DNA from: Phyllobacterium sophorae
Lineage (GTDB): Bacteria > Pseudomonadota > Alphaproteobacteria > Rhizobiales > Rhizobiaceae
Reading direction: 5' to 3'
Length of the DNA stretch: 64,000 nucleotides
Assembly (NCBI RefSeq): GCF_003010965.1
Contig: NZ_PGGM01000003.1
Location: 558,001-622,000 of the forward strand
Within the stretch, counting starts at the first letter, position 1. The number at the start of each line of letters is the position of its first letter. The position numbers and the translations under genes are program-made. This document shows, piece by piece, positions 19,029-29,631 of this stretch. Below the pieces are notes generated by a model. That model had not been told where the DNA came from. It saw nothing but the letters and a program-made list of their open reading frames with translations, and ran no database searches.

Positions 19029-20675
19029 TCAGGCGGCGGGTTCCCACTCGTGTCCGGGGATAGCCGAGACCAGCTTGCGCGTGTAGGGGTGTCCGGGATT
19101 GCGAAAGATCTGCGAGGGAGGACCGAATTCCACGATCTCGCCGCGATACATCACGGCAATGTCGTCGCAAATCTGGCTCGCTACACGCAGGTCATGGGTA
19201 ATAAAGACCATCGCTACGTTCAGCAGCTTCTGGATCTGTGTCAATAGTTCAAGGATCTGTGCCTGGATGGATACGTCTAGAGCCGAGACCGCCTCGTCGG
19301 CAACAAGCAAGACGGGGTCGAACATCAAAGCGCGAGCAATACCAATGCGCTGACGCTGGCCGCCGGAAAACTCGTGCGGATAGCGATCGTAGGCGCCTTC
19401 ATCGAGCCCGACGAGCTTAAGCAGTCGCACCGCCTTGGCCCTGGCCTCAACGCCGCTGGTTCCATGCGCCATCGGGCCAACCACGAGGATTTGACCGATG
19501 GTGTGGCGCGGGTTGAGCGAGGCGAATGGATCCTGAAAAATCATCTGAATGTAGGGGCGCAATGACCGGAACTCGTTCGGTGAGAGCGGCGCTATGTCCT
19601 GTCCATTGAACAAGATCTTGCCGCCATCAGCATCCATCAGTTTGAGCAGGACACGTCCAAGTGACGATTTGCCCGAACCCGACTCGCCGACAATACCAAG
19701 TGTGCGGCCCTTGCGGATGGTGAAACTCACATCATTGACCGCATGCACAATGCGACCCTTTGAAAAGAACCCACCACCACTTTTGTAGATCTTGTTGAGT
19801 TTCTGCACGTCAAGCACGACCGGTGCTTGTGCATTGCTCGCCCTGTCCTCGTCGCGCATGCGGGGTACAGCTGCCGTCAAGCGCTGAGTGTAAGGATGGG
19901 TAGGATGATTGAGAACGTCAAAAGCCTTGCCCTGTTCGACGATCCTGCCTTTTTCCATGACCACCACCCGATCCGCGATCTCGGCCACGACACCAAAATC
20001 ATGGGTAATGAACATCACGCTCATGTTCTTGTTGCGCTGGATCTTGCGGATCAGTTCAAGGATTTGCGCTTGTGTCGTCACATCCAGGGCAGTCGTCGGT
20101 TCATCTGCGATCAGCACGTCCGGTCCCAACGCCAAGGCTATTGCAATCATGACGCGCTGGCGCTGCCCACCTGAGAGGCGAAAGGGATATTGATGTTGCA
20201 TGAGCATGGGGTCAGGAAGACCCACTTCCTCGAGCAAATCGAGCACAGCTTTCCTGCGGCTCTCCGGTGTCCCCACCTTGTGAACTTCCATCACTTCGGC
20301 AATCTGGTCACCGACCGTCATCAGCGGATTAAGGGCGGAAAGCGGGTCCTGGAATATAATCGAGACCGCGCGACCGCGCAGTTCGCGCACTTCGGTCTCT
20401 TTCGCTTTGAGGATGTCCACACCCTTGAAACGGATTGCGCCTGCGCTGGCGCGAATGGATGATGGCAAGAGCCCCATTATGGCATTGGCCGTGACGGATT
20501 TGCCGGACCCGGATTCACCAATGATGCAAAGGATTTCTCCCGCTTGCAGATCAAAGGAGATGTCCTCGACGGCATACCGTCGCTCCATGCCCTTTGGCAG
20601 ATCGATGGAAAGGTTTTCAACGGCAAGAATTGCGTTTCTGTCAATTTCGGTGCTTCGTTGAATGTCGCTCATCAT
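19029..20675 (-). CDS. Peptide-type ABC importer, fused double ATPase (DppD-DppF type)
   Basis: About 548 residues with two ATPase domains in one chain, as in GsiA. Domain 1 has [20 protein letters not shown] and [11 protein letters not shown]; domain 2 has [24 protein letters not shown] and [11 protein letters not shown], and each ends with an oligopeptide-type C-terminal extension. The open frame extends to 20918, but I place the start at the ATG at 20675, with GAGAGGT nine bases upstream. It energises the DppB/C-like permeases at 12552-14415. It lies upstream of, and separate from, the rest of the locus. Confidence 0.92.
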   Translation of the reverse strand: MMSDIQRSTEIDRNAILAVENLSIDLPKGMERRYAVEDISFDLQAGEILCIIGESGSGKSVTANAIMGLLPSSIRASAGAIRFKGVDILKAKETEVRELRGRAVSIIFQDPLSALNPLMTVGDQIAEVMEVHKVGTPESRRKAVLDLLEEVGLPDPMLMQHQYPFRLSGGQRQRVMIAIALALGPDVLIADEPTTALDVTTQAQILELIRKIQRNKNMSVMFITHDFGVVAEIADRVVVMEKGRIVEQGKAFDVLNHPTHPYTQRLTAAVPRMRDEDRASNAQAPVVLDVQKLNKIYKSGGGFFSKGRIVHAVNDVSFTIRKGRTLGIVGESGSGKSSLGRVLLKLMDADGGKILFNGQDIAPLSPNEFRSLRPYIQMIFQDPFASLNPRHTIGQILVVGPMAHGTSGVEARAKAVRLLKLVGLDEGAYDRYPHEFSGGQRQRIGIARALMFDPVLLVADEAVSALDVSIQAQILELLTQIQKLLNVAMVFITHDLRVASQICDDIAVMYRGEIVEFGPPSQIFRNPGHPYTRKLVSAIPGHEWEPAA

Positions 20676-20794
20676 CACAAAGTGACCTCTCATTGCCAAG
20701 CCGATACGGCTACCCTTCCATCTAACGCTTGTAATTTCAAGCAAGAAGCAGGCCAAGTTCGATCCACTCCAACATGCATCGGTGATCGCTTTTT

Positions 20795-20821
20795 GCGCCG
20801 ACGAATCATTTTCGTCGGCGC
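20795..20821. repeat. Perfect 11-bp inverted repeat
   Basis: GCGCCGACGAA (20795-20805) and its complement (20811-20821) with a TCATT loop, in the 289-bp space between the divergent ATPase and GGDEF-EAL genes. Function unknown; could act as a structured leader of the ATPase mRNA. Confidence 0.55.
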
Positions 20822-20964
20822 CTGGGGCCCGGTGAAGCGAGCGGAATGGCTGGGCCTGTGCTCTCGTTTCGCCAAGGGTGTTTTGAGGCGCTGGCCAGAA
20901 ATGATCGCCTCCCTTCAAAACAGCGTCTACCTTCGATTAAATAGTTTGTCATATAAAGGCTGAA

Positions 20965-23217
20965 ATGCGAGGTCGCACAATGCCTGATTCCAAGCCGTCC
21001 CTGATACCCCGACTATTCCTGTTCAAGGCGGTTTTGCCTATTGTTGCGATTGCGATCGCCGTGTTCTGCGGCGTGTTCATGCTGCTCACCTGGTCCAGTC
21101 GCATGACTGACCAGATCGCTGTCGAACGACAAGAGAGCCTCATCGCCCTGGTTTTGTCTCAGGCGCAGTTCTCGATCGCGCATGATCAGGAAAGCGCGAC
21201 CGTATGGGATGATGCTGTCCGCCAGGTCAAAGGGTCGGATAATTCGGAGTGGCTTAACAACAATCTCGGCGGATGGATGACCAAATATTTTGGTCACGAT
21301 TTGATTTATATCCTCGACCCAAACGATGAGGCGCGATTTGCTTTTGCCGCTGGCCAAATTGTCGAGCGCGCGACATATCAGTCTGTCAGGTCCAACGTGG
21401 CGCCACTGGCCGCAAAACTCAGAGGTCTGCTGCGGGGACCAGCCCAAGGCGAGCTCGGTGCGCGCGTATTAAGCGCCAGTGCGTCAGAGATCTCGACCCT
21501 TGGCGGCAGGCCTGCAATTGTCAGCGTCAAGCCCGTCATCTCTGACACCGGCGACATCAAACAGACTGTAGAAGAGACCTACTTGCATGTTTCCATCCGT
21601 TATCTCGATAAAAGCTTTATCGCCGATCTTGAGCGGAACTATCTTTTCTCCGGCCTGCGCTATTCCGCCCACAACGTATTGCAACCCGGCGAATACAGCT
21701 ATCCGCTTCACTCGTCCGCTGGAGACTCGATGGGGTACTTTATCTGGAGCCCTTATCGTCCCGGCTCAACGGTCATGGCGCAAATCGCACCGTCCTTCAT
21801 AGGCATCGCGGCGGTGATGCTGGGCCTTGTGGTCACCCTTGTTGCGATCCTGCGGCGGCGGTCTGCGAAATTACGCGCCAGCGAAGAGAGGTTGAATTTT
21901 CTCGCACTGCATGATTCCCTGACTGGTCTGCCGAACCGGGCACACTTCAATGACAGGCTTGATGCGTCATTGTCGAACATCAAGAACGCCTCGGTGGCAG
22001 TGCTTTATCTTGATCTCGATCGGTTCAAGCAGGTCAATGACACGCTCGGGCATCCGGTCGGTGACGAACTTATCCGGCAATTCACCCAGCGCATCAAAAA
22101 CATCATCGATCAGAAGAACTTCATGGCTCGGGTCGGCGGTGATGAATTCACCATCATTGTCAGCGACTGCGTACCACTTTCGGCGATCGAGACGCTTTGC
22201 GAGAAAATGATTACCGTCGTCCGGCATCCCTTCGACATCGATGGAAATCACATTTTCGTCGGTGTGAGCATCGGGGTCGCAATTTCCCCTCAACATGGCA
22301 CAAATGGAGAAGAACTTATTAGAAAAGCCGACATTGCGCTTTATCACGCCAAAACGGCGGGGCGAAGCCGATTTGCGGTGTTTGGCAAAGAGATGGACGC
22401 AATGCTTCAGCAGCGCCGCACATTGGAACGCGAGTTACGCGAGGCAATGAAGTCGGATGTCCAGATACAGGTTCACTATCAGCCGCTTTATTCCGCCAAA
22501 GAAGGGCGCCTCACGGGAGTTGAAGCTCTCCTGCGCTGGCAGCATCCGGAACGGGGTTGGATTTCACCGGATATATTCATTCCCATTGCAGAAGAAGCCG
22601 GCTTGATCGAGGCGCTGGGCGAATTTGTCCTGCGACAGGCCTGCCTGGAATCAAGGTCATGGCCAATCCAGACCCTTGCAGTAAACGTGTCAGCAGTGGA
22701 ACTGAGAAATCCCGCCTATGCCATGCGCGTTGCAAAATTGTTGCTGACAATTGGAGTGGACCCTCGCCGGCTGGAGCTTGAGGTTACCGAAAGCGCCCTT
22801 ATGGACAGCACCGGCCATTGTGAACACAATATCCGGGCACTTCGTGCATTGGGCGTGACCATCGCGCTGGATGATTTTGGCACGGGTTTCTCGTCACTTG
22901 GAAGACTGCAGCAGCTTGAGGTCGACCGTATCAAGATCGATCGAAGCTTTGTTCAGGGCTTCGGCCGCTCAGCCAATGACGAAGAAATTGTCAGAGCCAT
23001 TGTTGACCTCGCCCACGCGAAAGGTCTTCGCACAACAGCAGAAGGCGTGGAGACAACCGAGCAAAGCGACTATCTCCGCCACATTGGGTGCGATGATCTC
23101 CAGGGATTTCTTCTGTCCCGCCCTGTGCCCGTCGTGGAAATCGAACGTTTGCTTGGTGTGTCAGATTTGCTCGTTGTGGATGTTGAAGCGCCGGCAAACC
23201 GTGCCAAGACCCCTTGA
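20965..23217 (+). CDS. Membrane CHASE4-GGDEF-EAL cyclic-di-GMP enzyme
   Basis: 750 residues. A membrane helix (about 20-42), a periplasmic CHASE4-type sensor region (about 45-265) and a second helix (about 270-295) precede a GGDEF domain (about 310-475, motif RVGGDEF intact) and an EAL domain (about 490-735, motif EALLRW intact, with the later DDFGTG). Both active sites look complete, so it could both make and degrade cyclic-di-GMP in response to an external signal. An alternative ATG at 20980 has a well spaced GCGAGG site. Confidence 0.93.
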   Translation: MRGRTMPDSKPSLIPRLFLFKAVLPIVAIAIAVFCGVFMLLTWSSRMTDQIAVERQESLIALVLSQAQFSIAHDQESATVWDDAVRQVKGSDNSEWLNNNLGGWMTKYFGHDLIYILDPNDEARFAFAAGQIVERATYQSVRSNVAPLAAKLRGLLRGPAQGELGARVLSASASEISTLGGRPAIVSVKPVISDTGDIKQTVEETYLHVSIRYLDKSFIADLERNYLFSGLRYSAHNVLQPGEYSYPLHSSAGDSMGYFIWSPYRPGSTVMAQIAPSFIGIAAVMLGLVVTLVAILRRRSAKLRASEERLNFLALHDSLTGLPNRAHFNDRLDASLSNIKNASVAVLYLDLDRFKQVNDTLGHPVGDELIRQFTQRIKNIIDQKNFMARVGGDEFTIIVSDCVPLSAIETLCEKMITVVRHPFDIDGNHIFVGVSIGVAISPQHGTNGEELIRKADIALYHAKTAGRSRFAVFGKEMDAMLQQRRTLERELREAMKSDVQIQVHYQPLYSAKEGRLTGVEALLRWQHPERGWISPDIFIPIAEEAGLIEALGEFVLRQACLESRSWPIQTLAVNVSAVELRNPAYAMRVAKLLLTIGVDPRRLELEVTESALMDSTGHCEHNIRALRALGVTIALDDFGTGFSSLGRLQQLEVDRIKIDRSFVQGFGRSANDEEIVRAIVDLAHAKGLRTTAEGVETTEQSDYLRHIGCDDLQGFLLSRPVPVVEIERLLGVSDLLVVDVEAPANRAKTP

Positions 23218-23482
23218 GTGATGCGAACCGCCGCCACAGACCATCTTCCCTCAGAGACCACGGGCAGAAGAAGCCCTGGTGCTTGAGGCACTCAGCCGAC
23301 TGCGTTGGTCGCAAGTGCAGGCAAGAAGAGAGGCTTCGATCCGCAGCAGAGAAATATCGAACCTGTAAAGCGGCCGATCAACTGGCGATGCAGATGATCG
23401 AGGCACTCAATAGGTTTTGGGATTCAACACGCCCGCTGCCGTTGATGAGCGCAGTGCGCGGCTAATCTTCAGGTCACAATAT

Positions 23483-24442
23483 TCAGGACCGGGCAATCGG
23501 AACCAACATTTTGGTTTCGATCTGCCCCGCGACCGAAAATACGACAAGTTCGGTGTTCTGTCCGATCTTGTCGCCCCCCATCAATCTGACAATGTCATCA
23601 ACGCCGCCGACCGGCTTGCCATCGATCGCAAGAACATAGTCGCCCTCCCGCAGGCCGCCACGCTCGGCAGGCCCGCCGGGTTCCACGCGTCTGACGCGCA
23701 CTGACGTCGTTTGTGCAGTGCCTGCTTGAAGAGCGATTTTGCGCGCTAGCTCAATAGTATCACCGGCGATACCGATGAACGCACGCCTGACCTGGCCAAA
23801 GCGGAGTATTTCTGAAACGACAAAGTTCGCCGTATTGGAAGCCACCGCAAATGCGATGCTTTGCGCACCTTGAATAACGGCTGTGTTAACGCCGATGACC
23901 TCACCGTTCGAAGACACCAATGGCCCCCCGGAATTGCCGGGGTTAAGGGCTGCATCAGTCTGGATAACATCCTCCATGAGGCGCCCGCTCGCAGCTCGCA
24001 TTGAGCGCCCGAGCGCCGAAACAATACCAGCGGTTACCGTCCATTCAAAACCGAGCGGATTGCCGATCGCAATGGCAATATGGCCCCTTCGAAGGCGCCT
24101 GGAGTCTGCGAGCCGAGCCCAGGCTCCAATGCTCGAGTCGGCCCGAATGAGAGCAATGTCCGTATCTACGTCACGCCCTAGAACCCGTCCTTCAGTGACA
24201 AATCCATCCGGTGCGGTAATGCGCGCAATTTTTGCATCGCCGACGACATGGTTGTTCGTCACAATCAGCCCGTCGGGCGAGATGGCAAAGCCGGAACCAT
24301 GTCCGGCTCTCCCGCCAACTCGTTCGATCCGGCTCACCGCTGGTCCAACGACGTCGACCGCACTTGCAATGGCCTGAGAATATGCATCCGTCAGCGCACC
24401 GTCATCTGCGGGCGCGATGTCTTTGTCTATGTAACCCATCAT
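23483..24442 (-). CDS. HtrA-like S1C serine protease with PDZ domain
   Basis: 319 residues. The trypsin-like triad is His65 (VTNNHVV), Asp95 (DTDIALIR) and Ser171 (NPGNSGGPLV). A single PDZ domain covers about 235-315 (EPGGPAERGGLREGDYVLAIDG). There is no clear signal peptide, so it may be cytoplasmic or use another route; DegP has two PDZ domains, this has one. A truncated relative lies at 57887. It probably handles misfolded or damaged proteins under stress. Confidence 0.9.
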   Translation of the reverse strand: MMGYIDKDIAPADDGALTDAYSQAIASAVDVVGPAVSRIERVGGRAGHGSGFAISPDGLIVTNNHVVGDAKIARITAPDGFVTEGRVLGRDVDTDIALIRADSSIGAWARLADSRRLRRGHIAIAIGNPLGFEWTVTAGIVSALGRSMRAASGRLMEDVIQTDAALNPGNSGGPLVSSNGEVIGVNTAVIQGAQSIAFAVASNTANFVVSEILRFGQVRRAFIGIAGDTIELARKIALQAGTAQTTSVRVRRVEPGGPAERGGLREGDYVLAIDGKPVGGVDDIVRLMGGDKIGQNTELVVFSVAGQIETKMLVPIARS

Positions 24443-24614
24443 CCGATCCTTGAAACGGCGGCGCCGTCGCCGCTGCCGCCGGCGGACCGACTACTGTGGC
24501 ATCCATACCGTTGTGATGTTTCTGTCCTTAGATGGATGGGCGTCAGGTGGCTTTCAAGGCGCTGCGCGGACACCGGCATTGATCGCCAGTTTGTCGTTGG
24601 ATTGGCAAGCCAGA

Positions 24615-25406
24615 CTACTTTCCAATCGACTGCTCCTGAAGTTCTTCGCCCACCAGGCAATTATAGGGCTTGTATTGCACCAGTCGCATTTGCTGCCCCC
24701 GACCTTCGGTTAACTTCAGACCTGAAATCTCAATAAGGAGCTTCTTGCGAATTGCCTGCGGAAACTGGGTGATGTCGGTAACGGGCAGGATAAATGCCCC
24801 TTCTCCGCCGATGACGCATTTTTCGTAGTAGACATCGATTTCCGCAAACGACACCGAACCAGGAGGGCCCTTCAACACGATCGGGAGGCCGTCGATGACG
24901 ATCCCCTCAGCGACTGCAGCATTGCGGGCAACGGGCACGGGTGCCCCGGCATTGTTGGGTCCATCCCCGGATACATCGATTATGCGGCGGCTGGCCCGAA
25001 ATCCGTTGGATCGAAAAAGCGCTCTTGCAAACGCCAACGCGTTTGAGATCGATGTAAAGGATATCCGTCTGACGGGTTGACGTTGCAACGCGTCGGCAAA
25101 TCGGGCCGCAGATTCTGGACTGTCAATCAAGCTCCACGGAACGACCTGAACTGCTGACCCACCCCACTCGATATAGGTTACTGCAACCTTGCCAAGCGCG
25201 CCCCCACGCAAGGCATTGACAATCTCGGGGCTTCGGAATGCCGCCACGTAGCCCTGACGTTGAACTTGCTGCTCTTCGACATCCATCGAATAGGAGACAT
25301 CAACGGCGATAACCAGCTCGAGGTCTACGGCCAAAGGGTATTGTTGGGCAAAAGTAATCCCGCCTAAAGCACAAAAGGAGCTAATAACCGCCCACTGCAG
25401 TCTCAT
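24615..25406 (-). CDS. Secreted von Willebrand A protein, DUF1194
   Basis: 263 residues. Signal peptide about 1-20 (ending ITFAQ), then a vWA fold with the metal-site DVSYS at 36-40. The body ASRRIIDVSGDGPNNAGAPV and FAEIDVYYEKCVIGGEGAF are conserved in DUF1194 proteins of rhizobia. No enzymatic role known. It is oriented with the HtrA-like gene, with 172 bp between them. Confidence 0.88.
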   Translation of the reverse strand: MRLQWAVISSFCALGGITFAQQYPLAVDLELVIAVDVSYSMDVEEQQVQRQGYVAAFRSPEIVNALRGGALGKVAVTYIEWGGSAVQVVPWSLIDSPESAARFADALQRQPVRRISFTSISNALAFARALFRSNGFRASRRIIDVSGDGPNNAGAPVPVARNAAVAEGIVIDGLPIVLKGPPGSVSFAEIDVYYEKCVIGGEGAFILPVTDITQFPQAIRKKLLIEISGLKLTEGRGQQMRLVQYKPYNCLVGEELQEQSIGK

Positions 25407-25455
25407 TTTTGCTCCCTGCGACCTTAACCAGTAAAGCCGTTAACATGGCGACACA

Positions 25456-26430
25456 TCAACTGTCCCAGACCCAGTCCGTTGGCAGCCAGCGAAACCCCAT
25501 ACCGTCTTTCACCACGTGACCAACGCCAGGAAACGGATAGTGATATCCGGCGACCAACAGCCTGTCGTTTGCCGCCCGGTCCAACAAGGCCCGGCGCGTT
25601 TTGGCCCCTTTGTCGGGGTCATGGTCCCACTTGATGTGCCATTCCGGTTTGTCAAATGTGATATGGATGCTCGGTGCGGCATCCCCGGTAATCAAAAGCT
25701 GCTCGTTTGCGGAAGCTACCAGCAGCGAAATATGGCCTTGCGTGTGCCCTGCCGTATCGAGAACAGTTACACCCGTAACCACATCGGTTCCTGTCTTGAT
25801 CGGATGCACACGGTCGCCAAGTGCCGCGAACACCTTTTTTACCGCTGGCGCGGTCTCGGCCGCCCATTTTGGCAGTTTGGACGCCGCATCTGGTGAATTC
25901 CACAGGTCCAGCTCGATTTCGGAAAGCACCAGTTCGGCGTTGGGAAACTGCTTGGCCGGATCCGCCCCAAACCCGCCTATATGATCGGGGTGGCAATGCG
26001 TGAGCACAATCGTGTCAATCGAATCGGGTGTGATGCCCGCCGCTGCGAAGGTTTTGGCCACACGCCCCGCGTGAACCGCCCAGCCCGTACTTCGCCCAAG
26101 GCCGGTATCGATCAGGATACGTTTCTCCCCGGTATCGATCAGCAGCGGACTGGCCTGAAGCCGGAACACATCCGCTGCGATGTAGTGCGCGTCAAAGTAT
26201 GCCTTCTTCTCGTCCGCTTGGACATTCGTTGCAATGCTGTCCGTAGGCAAGAAGAACACCCCATCGCAGAGCGCTGTAATGTGGAACGCACCAAGGGTGA
26301 ACGAATAGTGGCCTGGCGATGCTTGGATCGGGCCGGCAGCTGCCGAGGCGAATTCTGGGATTTCCAGGGCTGAAACAACGGTTCCAGCGACTGCGGCCTT
26401 CAAGAAAGCCCGCCTATTTGTTGCCAACAT
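25456..26430 (-). CDS. Metallo-beta-lactamase-fold hydrolase with Tat signal
   Basis: 324 residues from the ATG at 26430, chosen because AGAGGTCACC precedes it and it yields a clean Tat signal (NRRAFLKAAVAGTVVSALE). Zinc-binding THCHPDH is at about 144-150, followed by DTAGHTQGH and TGDA. It resembles the periplasmic subgroup of MBL-fold hydrolases that includes lactonase-like enzymes. Substrate unknown. Confidence 0.9.
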   Translation of the reverse strand: MLATNRRAFLKAAVAGTVVSALEIPEFASAAAGPIQASPGHYSFTLGAFHITALCDGVFFLPTDSIATNVQADEKKAYFDAHYIAADVFRLQASPLLIDTGEKRILIDTGLGRSTGWAVHAGRVAKTFAAAGITPDSIDTIVLTHCHPDHIGGFGADPAKQFPNAELVLSEIELDLWNSPDAASKLPKWAAETAPAVKKVFAALGDRVHPIKTGTDVVTGVTVLDTAGHTQGHISLLVASANEQLLITGDAAPSIHITFDKPEWHIKWDHDPDKGAKTRRALLDRAANDRLLVAGYHYPFPGVGHVVKDGMGFRWLPTDWVWDS

Positions 26431-26643
26431 GGTGACCTCTCTTTCGAAAAGTCCGCCCAATCCCCACTTGTTTAATCCTGACACTGAAATTTACCACGAA
26501 CAGGGGCGCTGGGCGATCTAATTCGACCAACGCAAATGTCCACTTGGCGCAGCCTAAAGGAAACCTTATCATTCCCGGCTTCGTTGCAGATATTGGAATT
26601 TCCATCATTTATTGAACGAGAAATCTGTCAAACAGAGTGATCC

Positions 26644-26844
26644 ATGTCCCGAACCTTGATCATTATCGGTCTTGTTATCGTTGCGATCGGTATTGTCTGG
26701 CCATGGCTCGCACGCGTTGGCTTCGGCAGACTTCCCGGTGACATTCTGATCCAGCGTGGGAACTTTACTATTTATATCCCGATTGCCACGGGTTTGCTTT
26801 TCAGTATCGTGCTCTCGTTGCTGCTTTGGCTGGTCAATCGTTAA
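26644..26844 (+). CDS. DUF2905 small membrane protein
   Basis: 66 residues with two hydrophobic helices (about 4-24 and 42-64) separated by GFGRLPGDILIQRGNFTIYIP, the DUF2905 signature. Inner membrane; function unknown. Stands alone on the plus strand. Confidence 0.9.
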   Translation: MSRTLIIIGLVIVAIGIVWPWLARVGFGRLPGDILIQRGNFTIYIPIATGLLFSIVLSLLLWLVNR

Positions 26845-27041
26845 AAGGCTAAGGGGGAGGATGTGCCATTGGGGTTCGCGCGACCTGAGATGTCTTGCCG
26901 CCAGGATTGTATTGATGCGCCTAGGTCCGGGAAACAGTCCGCGGTCCCTCACCAGACGTCAGCGGTAATCGTCGCCTCTATTTTTGACCGCTATTTGGGG
27001 ACGTGGGTTGTTCTTGGGCAGTTGCCGCCCGGGCGGCCTTG

Positions 27042-27275
27042 TTAGCCCATGTTTCTGATGAAGGGTATGCCTTCACCACCCTGAGCATCGCTCCTGGCCT
27101 TGTTCAATAGTGCTTCTTTTTCTTTCCGCCGAAGATTCACGATCGTTTTGAGTGCGCTTCTGGAAATCCGAAAGCGGCCACAACCAGGACAGACAAATTC
27201 GGCAAAATCGCCATGAGCGGGCGATACTTCTTCAGCCGGTTCCTCTGAGATCGGGCAATGGTTTGACAGAATCAT
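27042..27275 (-). CDS. Small zinc-ribbon-like protein
   Basis: 77 residues with a FVCPGCGRFRISRSAL knuckle and an upstream HCP, followed by a basic helix (LRRKEKEALLNKA). Only one CxxC pair is clear, so metal binding is partial or needs the upstream Cys7. Family unknown; similar small proteins occur widely in rhizobia. Confidence 0.6.
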   Translation of the reverse strand: MILSNHCPISEEPAEEVSPAHGDFAEFVCPGCGRFRISRSALKTIVNLRRKEKEALLNKARSDAQGGEGIPFIRNMG

Positions 27276-27757
27276 GGTTCCTCCCTTGCGACACTATCAT
27301 TGTCGCCGTGCACAAGCAGCAGCCTAAAGACGGGTTGTAACGGTCAACCGCCAAGGGGTACGGTCTCCCTTAAAGACAATGACCGCTGATCGACATCCCG
27401 CGTTGAAAAAACCGTGTCCGCCCAACGTTGAGGGGAGTGCGGTTTTCCACGCATCATTCCCTCCGGGTTATGGTCAACGCTCGTGGATAAAGATACTCGA
27501 CTTTACATCATTAAGAGTCCAGTCCGCCAGCTTAAGACTGTCGGCGCGATTAACCTTGGCAGATCTCCCGGCCGGTGTGCGTGAAAGAAACCAACGAAGT
27601 AACCGATTCATACAAAAATGGAAGTGTTTCGAAAGCGAGCGTATGTGGAGGAGTCCTTGTCGTCGCATCTTGATGGTCGGCTTGACCATTCGCGGGGCCG
27701 GCGTCATTGTGGACGGCGAGTTGCTGTTCGCTAGCCAGTCAAGAACGGTCGGTGGAA
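27276..27757. other. Gap before the MscS gene
   Basis: About 480 bp. Plus-strand frames 27379-27757 show no family and look like chance openings. The mscS-like start is placed at its right end. Nothing else seen. Confidence 0.35.
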
Positions 27758-29065
27758 ATGGATTTTCGCAACGCCATCGATGAATCGCTGACCTGGGCCA
27801 GCGGGTGGTTCGACTACCCTGCAACGCCCTGGTTTTTTTATCAGATCGCCATCATCGTTGCCCTTTTCCTCGCGGCGAAGCTCGCGGCGCAGCGCATCGA
27901 ACCACTGGCGGAAAACCGGGCACGCCAGATTAAGGGGCATCCTGGAGTGTTAAGGGTCGTCGTTGCCTTGTTGCGGCGCACTGACTGGATACTTTTCACG
28001 GTCTTCCTGCTTGCCGTGCTCATTGTTATGCGCAGCATCACCTGGCCAAGTCGAACCCATTTCATCTCTATCGCGCTCTCACTATCCCTCGCCTGGCTGT
28101 TTGCGTCAGTGCTATCGCGCATCATCCGCAACCGGCTCGTCGCCCACACCCTCGGCTGGCTTACCTGGGTCTATGCGGCCCTTGTGATCCTCGGCATCAA
28201 TGACGACACGGCAGCTTTTCTCGACAGTCTGGCAATACCCCTGGGCGCGGTTCGCCTGTCGGCTCTCATGGTGCTTAAAGCGGCACTGCTGCTGATCGCG
28301 ACCGTTTGGCTTGCCGTCGTCGCCGGGAATTATATCGATGAGCGCGTCCAAAACTCGCAAGAGCTGACACCATCGATCCGCGTCCTCGTTGGTAAGATCG
28401 CAAAGATCGGCCTTGTGTTGGTGGCTGGTGCTTTCGCTCTTTCTTCCGTCGGTGTTGACCTGACGGCTCTGACCGTATTTTCCGGCGCAATCGGCGTCGG
28501 TCTGGGCTTCGGGATGCAAAAGGTGGTTTCAAATTTCGTCTCCGGCGTGATTATCCTTCTCGACAAGTCAATCAAGCCGGGTGACACGATTTCGCTGGAG
28601 GGAACCTTCGGCTGGATACGCGAATTACGGGCGCGGTTTGTCTCAGTGGTAACGCGCGATGGCCGCGAATACCTCATCCCGAACGAAGACTTCATCACCC
28701 AAAGGGTCATCAATTGGTCGTTCAGCGACAATCTCGTACGGCTCGACGTGAATTTTGGGGTTTCTTATGATGCCGACCCGCATAAGGTCAGCGAGCTCGC
28801 GATTGAGGCCGCCATGAGCGTCGCCCGGGTGGAAGCGGAGAGGCGTCCAGTCTGTTGGCTGACGGACTTTGGAGAATCCTCGCTCGATTTCGTCCTGCGT
28901 TTCTGGATCCGCGACCCTCAACAAGGTCTGACCAACGTGCGTGGCAAGGTGCTACTGGCGCTGTGGGACATATTCAAGCAGAACGGAATAAGCATCCCTT
29001 ATCCGCATCGCGAAATTATAATGCAGCGGGATGAACGCGTTGGCAGATCAAACCGGCGGCCATAG
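27758..29065 (+). CDS. MscS-type mechanosensitive channel family protein
   Basis: 435 residues from the ATG at 27758. Four to five membrane helices occupy about 20-250. The pore-lining helix and beta domain follow: ALTVFSGAIGVGLGFGMQKVVSNFVSG, then LDKSIKPGDTISLEG. The C-terminus is the mixed alpha-beta cage. Homo-oligomeric inner-membrane channel that would open on osmotic downshift. The longer frame to 27707 lacks a better ribosome site. Confidence 0.92.
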   Translation: MDFRNAIDESLTWASGWFDYPATPWFFYQIAIIVALFLAAKLAAQRIEPLAENRARQIKGHPGVLRVVVALLRRTDWILFTVFLLAVLIVMRSITWPSRTHFISIALSLSLAWLFASVLSRIIRNRLVAHTLGWLTWVYAALVILGINDDTAAFLDSLAIPLGAVRLSALMVLKAALLLIATVWLAVVAGNYIDERVQNSQELTPSIRVLVGKIAKIGLVLVAGAFALSSVGVDLTALTVFSGAIGVGLGFGMQKVVSNFVSGVIILLDKSIKPGDTISLEGTFGWIRELRARFVSVVTRDGREYLIPNEDFITQRVINWSFSDNLVRLDVNFGVSYDADPHKVSELAIEAAMSVARVEAERRPVCWLTDFGESSLDFVLRFWIRDPQQGLTNVRGKVLLALWDIFKQNGISIPYPHREIIMQRDERVGRSNRRP

Positions 29066-29094
29066 CGCTTCGAAAGCCTCGAAAAGTGCTTTTT

Positions 29095-29280
29095 TTAGGA
29101 ATGAGCGTGCTCCTGTTCGCGCGCCCGATACAAAGCGTCAATTGCCGTCTGGATCTCCACCAGGTTTTTGAGGGGCCCCGGGTTCGCACCATTTTGCGCA
29201 ATCTGCAGGATCTCCTGACGACGCGAGGATATCAACTCCTTTATCGCCGCGTCGATTTCCCTGACGTGCTGTTCTGCCAT
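29095..29280 (-). CDS. Small helical protein of unknown function
   Basis: 61 residues, almost all predicted helix (VREIDAAIKELISSRRQEIL ... IQTAIDALYRAREQEHAHS). A good GGAG site sits five bases before the ATG. No recognised family. Convergent with the MscS gene. Confidence 0.55.
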   Translation of the reverse strand: MAEQHVREIDAAIKELISSRRQEILQIAQNGANPGPLKNLVEIQTAIDALYRAREQEHAHS

Positions 29281-29631
29281 TTGGATTCTCCGAAACTGTT
29301 GAAGTCGTCATGTGCAGCCGGGGGAAGTCGAAGTCAACCAAACAGTCATGGCAGTGGAGATCCTGGAGCTGACGCGGCGACACTTTGTCCTTTCGCGATC
29401 CAGTATCCTTGCGCATCTTCCGCCCAAATGGCAGATGTATCGCCGAGGTCTGGACCGGCCCCTGCTGCCGCTCGATCAAGCGCTGACCGGCCATGATTTT
29501 CCGGTGCGCTTGATTCAGTGAAAACCACTGTGCACGATCTACCTCTGAAATCTCTCGAACAGATAATGATGTGCAACTGGGGTTGTAGACGTCTGTGAGC
29601 GTCACTCTCCACCCTTGCCTGCCGATCAATT

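Noticed and set aside
29312-29521. 69-codon plus-strand frame
   Set aside because: No family and overlaps alternative frames of similar length on the other strand.
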